18,574 bases of DNA, taken from NCBI GenBank assembly GCA_035310125.1, contig DATGEP010000223.1:1-18574 (forward strand). Direction: 5' to 3'. Shown piece by piece: positions 15,136 through 18,574 of the stretch. Position 1 is the stretch's first letter, and each line of letters starts with the position of its first letter. Origin of the DNA: DATGEP01 sp035310125. GTDB lineage: Bacteria > Chloroflexota > Ktedonobacteria > Ktedonobacterales > JADMIN01. Both the position numbers and the translations under genes were made by a program. The notes under the pieces are model-generated. The model made no database searches, was not told the origin of the DNA, and saw nothing but the letters and a program-made list of their open reading frames with translations.

Positions 15136-16116
15136 TTACCCGACCTGCGGGATGATTCGCTCGGCAAACTGCTGAAGCGGCGCGACATCATAGGCGATGC
15201 GCGGCAGGTATACGATGAAATAGTTGATACCCAGGCCGGCGATCTGGCGCAGCCGCTCGATCACCTGCTCCTGTGTTCCAACGTAGCGGACGTTGCGATA
15301 CTCCTCCATCGTCATAGCGCCGCGCGCCTGGGCGGTCTCCTGTTCGGCGGTCGCCTCGCTCTCGATCAGATGAACGCGAAAGCTCGTAGACCGGGTGATC
15401 TGGTTGAAGTCGCGGCCCAGGTCGTCGCAGTGGCGATGGAGTACGGCGATCTTCTGGCGGATCTCGTCAGGATCCCCACCACCGAAATTGCAGCCATCAC
15501 CCCAGCGGGCGACGAGCTTGAGCGTCACTTGCTCGCCGCTGCCCGCGATCCACAGCGGCGGGTGCGGCTTATGGACACCCTTCGGTTCGTTGATGGGCCG
15601 GTCAATCGTATAGTATTTGCCCGAAAATTCAGGATAATCCTCGGTCCACATCTTGTGAATGATTTCGGTGGCTTCGCGGAAACGGGCCATCCGCTCACGC
15701 GTCTCGGGAAAGCCATAGCCGTAGGCACGGTATTCGTGCTCATACCAGCCGGCGCCGAAGCCAAGGATGAAGCGACCGTGGCTCATCGCGTCAATGGTGG
15801 ACCCCATCTTGGCGAGCAAGGCGGGATTGCGATAGCCGTTGCAGGTGGCCATTTGACCGAGCTTGACATGCTGGGTCTCGCGAGCGAGGGCAGCGAGACT
15901 GGTAAAGCACTCGAAGGTCGTCTCCAGCTCTGGCGTTGGGACAGTGTGGAAGTGGTCGAAGAGCCAGATGGAGTCGTAGCCGAGGCGGTCGGCCTCGCGG
16001 GTGGCGCGGGTCATCGCCTCAAACTTTTCGAACGGATCAGCGATTTCGACGAGATCCATGCGCCATCCCTGGGGGATACCGGCGCCGAATGTGATAGCGG
16101 GGTTGCTGGCTGGCAT
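15136..16116 (-). CDS. LLM-class F420-dependent oxidoreductase
   Basis: A 326-aa protein of the luciferase-like monooxygenase superfamily, TIM-barrel fold, cytoplasmic. Seen are ADRLGYDSIWLFDHF (42-56), LAKMGSTIDAMSHGRFILGFG (split as LAKMGSTIDAMS and HGRFILGFG, 101-121), GWYEHEYRAYG, and PPLWIAGSG, the phosphate-binding region. The motifs fit the F420-dependent subgroup rather than FMN types; the specific substrate is unknown. ATG at 16116 is preferred because GAGGTAA lies seven bases upstream; the ATG at 16146 has no such site. It heads a minus-strand operon with the DinB-like and hydrolase genes, a set that would suit the modification of a small organic compound. The promoter was not identified with confidence. 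Confidence 0.88.
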   Translation of the reverse strand: MPASNPAITFGAGIPQGWRMDLVEIADPFEKFEAMTRATREADRLGYDSIWLFDHFHTVPTPELETTFECFTSLAALARETQHVKLGQMATCNGYRNPALLAKMGSTIDAMSHGRFILGFGAGWYEHEYRAYGYGFPETRERMARFREATEIIHKMWTEDYPEFSGKYYTIDRPINEPKGVHKPHPPLWIAGSGEQVTLKLVARWGDGCNFGGGDPDEIRQKIAVLHRHCDDLGRDFNQITRSTSFRVHLIESEATAEQETAQARGAMTMEEYRNVRYVGTQEQVIERLRQIAGLGINYFIVYLPRIAYDVAPLQQFAERIIPQVG

Positions 16117-16292
16117 GCTGACGTTACCTCTTCCCAGTGCTTCCATGACCGATACTTGCCGGCTCGTCGCGCGCGGAGTGCCTGTCGCGTTGCCGCATGA
16201 TGGTCCGCGCCCGGCGTGTCATGTCTTTAAGCGTACCATGCGCTGACAGGTCGCGGCGAAAGTCGTGATCCGTCCCACTTCCGCGCATACCC

Positions 16293-16310
16293 TCATGACA
16301 TTTATCACGA
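16293..16310 (+). promoter_or_regulatory. Candidate operator of the ABC transporter operon
   Basis: TCATGAC (16293-16299) and ATCACGA (16304-16310) form an inverted repeat with five of seven positions matched. It lies about 45 bases before the predicted -10 and resembles the TCATGACA..TGTCATGA type of site that I recall for DesR-like response regulators. Such operators often precede ABC exporter operons that also encode a DesK-like kinase. Confidence 0.45.
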
Positions 16311-16354
16311 CAGACTAACGATCTTCTTCACTGTTCGGCTCAGGTCATTCCCCC

Positions 16355-16360
16355 TAGACT
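16355..16360 (+). promoter_or_regulatory. Candidate -10 element of the ABC transporter operon
   Basis: TAGACT, with the expected -35 at about 16332-16337 reading TGTTCG, which is poor. A weak -35 with an upstream inverted repeat fits an activator-dependent promoter. The start would be near 16367, about 50 bases before the ATPase gene. Confidence 0.4.
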
Positions 16361-16416
16361 AAAAGCGTCCCCAAGCGAAAAGGGGGTAGCGACATACATG
16401 GAGAAAGGGACGGGAC

Positions 16417-17358
16417 ATGTCACTGGAGATAGATGCTCCAAACTCTGCGCCAGCGACAGCGAGCGCAATGAACGCCACTGGACTCGCGGTGGAACTGCGC
16501 GGCGTATCGAAGCGCTTCGGCAGTGTGGAGGCGCTGCGCGACGTGAGCTTCAGCGTGCGGCGGGGCGAAGTGGTGGCGCTGCTCGGTCCGAACGGCGCGG
16601 GCAAGACAACGGCTATCAGTATCATGCTCGGCCTGCGCCAGCCAACGACCGGGAAGGCACGGCTGCTGGGGTTGAACCCTCGCGACCGGCAAGCGCGCAG
16701 CCAGTGTGGTGTGATGCTACAAGATTCGGGCGTGCCGATGACGTTGAGCGTGCGAGAGCTGATCGAGCTGTTTCGCGGCTACTATCCGCATCCGCTGCCA
16801 GTCGCGCGAGTGGTCGAGATGGCGGACCTCGGCGGCAAGGCGAACACACGGGCGGGCACGCTCTCTGGTGGGCAACGCCAGCGCCTGTACTTCGCGCTGG
16901 CAGTCTGTGGCGATCCAGATGTGCTGTTTCTGGATGAGCCCACGGCGGCGCTCGATGTAGAGGCGCGGCGCGAGTTTTGGGCGCAGGTGCGCGACTTCGT
17001 CCGCTCGGGCAAGACCATCCTCCTGACGACGCACTACCTGGAAGAAGCCGACGCGCTGGCCGACCGGGTATTGGTGATCGCGCGCGGCCAGCTCGTCGCG
17101 GATGCGACACCGGCGCGATTGAAGGCACAGGTCGCGGGCAAGCGCCTGCGCTTCATGTCGAGTCAGCAGGTAGATGAGCGCGTCTTTGCGGACCTGCCTA
17201 TCTCGCGGCTTGAGGTGAACGCCCACGAGGTGACGCTGCTTAGCCCCGAGCCGGAGGCGGTGCTGCGGACACTCTTCGCGCGGAACATTCTGGTGCGCGA
17301 CCTGGAAGTCACAGGGGCGACGCTCGAAGAAGCGATTATAGACCTGACGAGCAGGTAA
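16417..17358 (+). CDS. ABC transporter ATP-binding protein
   Basis: A 313-aa ABC ATPase that powers the permease encoded next. Walker A is GPNGAGKTT (57-65), the Q-loop is at LQDSG (101-105), the signature LSGGQ is at 149-153, Walker B VLFLDEP is at 169-175, the D-loop follows as ALD, and the switch histidine is His206 in LTTHYLEEADALADR. The last 80 residues are the C-terminal extension usual in drug/antibiotic exporters of the ABC-2 (DrrA-like) class. ATG at 16417 is preceded by AAAGGGA about six bases away. The gap to the permease gene is 49 bases. A typical substrate would be a lipid, peptide or antibiotic, but it cannot be read from sequence. Confidence 0.94.
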   Translation: MSLEIDAPNSAPATASAMNATGLAVELRGVSKRFGSVEALRDVSFSVRRGEVVALLGPNGAGKTTAISIMLGLRQPTTGKARLLGLNPRDRQARSQCGVMLQDSGVPMTLSVRELIELFRGYYPHPLPVARVVEMADLGGKANTRAGTLSGGQRQRLYFALAVCGDPDVLFLDEPTAALDVEARREFWAQVRDFVRSGKTILLTTHYLEEADALADRVLVIARGQLVADATPARLKAQVAGKRLRFMSSQQVDERVFADLPISRLEVNAHEVTLLSPEPEAVLRTLFARNILVRDLEVTGATLEEAIIDLTSR

Positions 17359-17407
17359 TGGAACGCGCATTCTAGATGTCGCAATGGATACAACAAGGAG
17401 CTTTCCT

Positions 17408-18205
17408 ATGGCTATGTCAATGACGGCGACTCGTCCTCAGGTTGAGACAGCCGCCCCCGTGCCGATGCTGCTACGGCAAGTACGCTTCGAATTGCTCATG
17501 ATGGCGCGCACGCCAAGCTTTCTCGTGTCTAGCCTGGTAGTGCCACTCATTCTGTTTGCGGTGGTAGGACTCACATCCGGGAACCATCCTGGCGCGGAGA
17601 TCGCGCGGGTGCATGCGCTCGCGTCATTCGCGACGTATGGCACCGTCAGTGTGCTGCTCTATTCGTTTGGCAGCCGCGTGGCAGTTGAGCGCGGCCAGCG
17701 GATCAACGTGCTGATGCGAGCAACGCCGGTACCACTCGCCGTCTCTGTCCTCGCGAAAGTGATCACGGCGCTGTTTTTCGCTCTGGTGATGCTGATGCTA
17801 CTTGGCGTCTTCGCCGTGACGGTAGGCTCGATTCAGCTGGATGCCGGCACCTGGGCGACACTCTGGATCCGCCTGTTGCTCGGCTCGCTCCCATTCATCG
17901 CGCTGGGCCTTGCCATTGGATATCGGGCAAGCCCAACCGCGGCGGCGCCTATCTTCAATCTCATCTACCTTTTACTCTCCTTCGCCTCTGGCATCTTCGT
18001 TCCCATTAGCCAGCTTCCAGACTTCGTGCAGCACCTGGCGACCTATCTCCCACTGTACTGGCTGGGTCAGCTTGCCTGGAACGCAGTAGGCATCTCAACT
18101 CCGCCGGTGACGGATGCCATCAAGTGGCTGGTGATCTATGGGGCGATCTTCACCTTCAGCGCGGCGCGTGCGCTCCGCACGGAGGAGCAGCGGACGTTCG
18201 GATGA
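17408..18205 (+). CDS. ABC-2-type transporter permease
   Basis: A 265-aa integral membrane protein with six predicted helices near residues 37-55, 70-88, 112-140, 153-171, 181-200 and 238-254. The pattern RVAVERGQRINVLMRATPVP between helices two and three, and FASGIFVPISQLPDF with LPLYWLGQLAW near the C-terminus, are typical of ABC-2 permeases paired with DrrA-like ATPases. I chose the ATG at 17408 because AAGGAG lies seven bases upstream; the ATG at 17384 precedes that site. It is the membrane half of the exporter formed with the preceding ATPase. Confidence 0.92.
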   Translation: MAMSMTATRPQVETAAPVPMLLRQVRFELLMMARTPSFLVSSLVVPLILFAVVGLTSGNHPGAEIARVHALASFATYGTVSVLLYSFGSRVAVERGQRINVLMRATPVPLAVSVLAKVITALFFALVMLMLLGVFAVTVGSIQLDAGTWATLWIRLLLGSLPFIALGLAIGYRASPTAAAPIFNLIYLLLSFASGIFVPISQLPDFVQHLATYLPLYWLGQLAWNAVGISTPPVTDAIKWLVIYGAIFTFSAARALRTEEQRTFG

Positions 18206-18222
18206 ATGTCGCCGCCAGCGTG

Positions 18223-18231
18223 TGCTACGAT
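18223..18231 (+). promoter_or_regulatory. Weak extended -10 candidate after the permease gene
   Basis: TGCTACGAT carries the TGn extension and hexamer TACGAT but no good -35. It could give separate transcription of the downstream membrane-protein gene, whose start is about 130 bases away. Confidence 0.25.
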
Positions 18232-18257
18232 GACGGCGAGAAGCCGGGCAGGGTTCT

Positions 18258-18273
18258 TTCTCACTGGTGAGAA
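18258..18273 (+). promoter_or_regulatory. Perfect inverted repeat between permease and downstream gene
   Basis: TTCTCAC (18258-18264) and GTGAGAA (18267-18273) are perfectly complementary, two bases apart, and flanked by GGTTC and CC. It lies in the 157-base gap after the permease gene. With a two-base centre it is a poor RNA hairpin but a good dimeric-protein site; function unknown. Confidence 0.45.
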
Positions 18274-18362
18274 CCTCCTCCTCGACATTGTCCGCGCTTC
18301 GCTGGAATGCGAGAGCGACACGCGCTGGCACGACACACGCACATGAGAAATGGGAGCGACCA

Positions 18363-18574
18363 ATGAGCATGCGGCTCGATGAAGCGGGGGGCCAGGCGCA
18401 GTGGAGAACACGACTCGCATGGTGGGGCCGCCGCACTCTGGGTATCATCTGGCTCGTGGCATTGGCGCTGCCCACCGCGAATCTGCTCGACCAGCACCCG
18501 GACCCAGCACGACTGATACTGAGTCTTGCAGGCGTGGCTTTGTTTGCTGCGATCTTCGCAATCGTCATGGTGAA
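18363..18574 (+). CDS. N-terminal fragment of a membrane protein, probably a sensor histidine kinase
   Basis: The frame from ATG 18363 stays open to the window end (70 codons). It starts MSMRLDEAGG and has two hydrophobic segments, about 26-39 (LGIIWLVALALPTA) and 51-70 (LILSLAGVALFAAIFAIVMV). GGGAG lies about six bases before the ATG. The kinase domain, if any, is outside the window, so the call rests on context: an ABC ATPase-permease pair followed by a multi-helix protein is the usual order in front of a DesK-like kinase and a LuxR-type regulator, and the upstream operator-like repeat fits. A second transporter subunit is the alternative. Confidence 0.55.
   Translation, partial: MSMRLDEAGGQAQWRTRLAWWGRRTLGIIWLVALALPTANLLDQHPDPARLILSLAGVALFAAIFAIVMV

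Overview
The window begins inside a 16S rRNA gene and ends inside a coding sequence, so both edges cut a gene; it may be a contig start. GC content is high. The 16S sequence, the presence of an F420-type luciferase-like oxidoreductase, a DapL-type aminotransferase and an rRNA locus without an adjacent 23S gene together suggest a Chloroflexota bacterium, perhaps near Ktedonobacteria. That placement is from memory of 16S signatures and is tentative.

Layout. 1-2088: 16S (5' end missing), spacer, tRNA-Ile(GAT), tRNA-Ala(TGC), 5S and a strong intrinsic terminator; there is no 23S gene between the tRNAs and the 5S. 2129-3361 (+): coaBC. 3600-6629 (-): DUF5808-like small membrane protein, NfeD/YqiJ-like protein with a histidine-rich loop, and a flotillin. 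6871-7723 (+): promoter and a DUF4388 (PATAN) protein. 7724-8390: a stretch with no intact gene, holding the 3' end of a decayed zinc-type alcohol dehydrogenase, a 10-bp phased repeat and a dispersed repeat. 8391-10162 (-): moeA and a small three-helix membrane protein. 10286-12172 (-): a receptor-like Ser/Thr kinase with an extracytoplasmic ligand-type domain, under a near-consensus promoter. 12406-13566 (+): LL-diaminopimelate/aspartate aminotransferase. 13575-13700: a second copy of the dispersed repeat. 13698-16116 (-): a three-gene operon of LLM oxidoreductase, DinB-like protein and alpha/beta hydrolase. 16293-18574 (+): an operator-like inverted repeat followed by ABC ATPase, ABC-2 permease and the start of a membrane protein that by context is probably a sensor histidine kinase.

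How the parts work together. CoaBC (CoA), MoeA (molybdenum cofactor) and the aminotransferase (lysine/cell wall or aspartate metabolism) are housekeeping enzymes. The NfeD-flotillin pair forms a membrane microdomain module. The kinase and the ABC/sensor operon are two separate envelope-sensing modules.

The points most worth a second look are the 16S-tRNA-tRNA-5S locus lacking 23S, the altered CoaC active site, the histidine-rich NfeD loop, the kinase lacking the usual alpha-C glutamate, the operator plus promoter in front of the ABC operon, and a dispersed repeat that supplies or abuts the stop codons of two unrelated genes. No CRISPR array, transposase or phage gene was found. I see no clearly new multi-gene system here.
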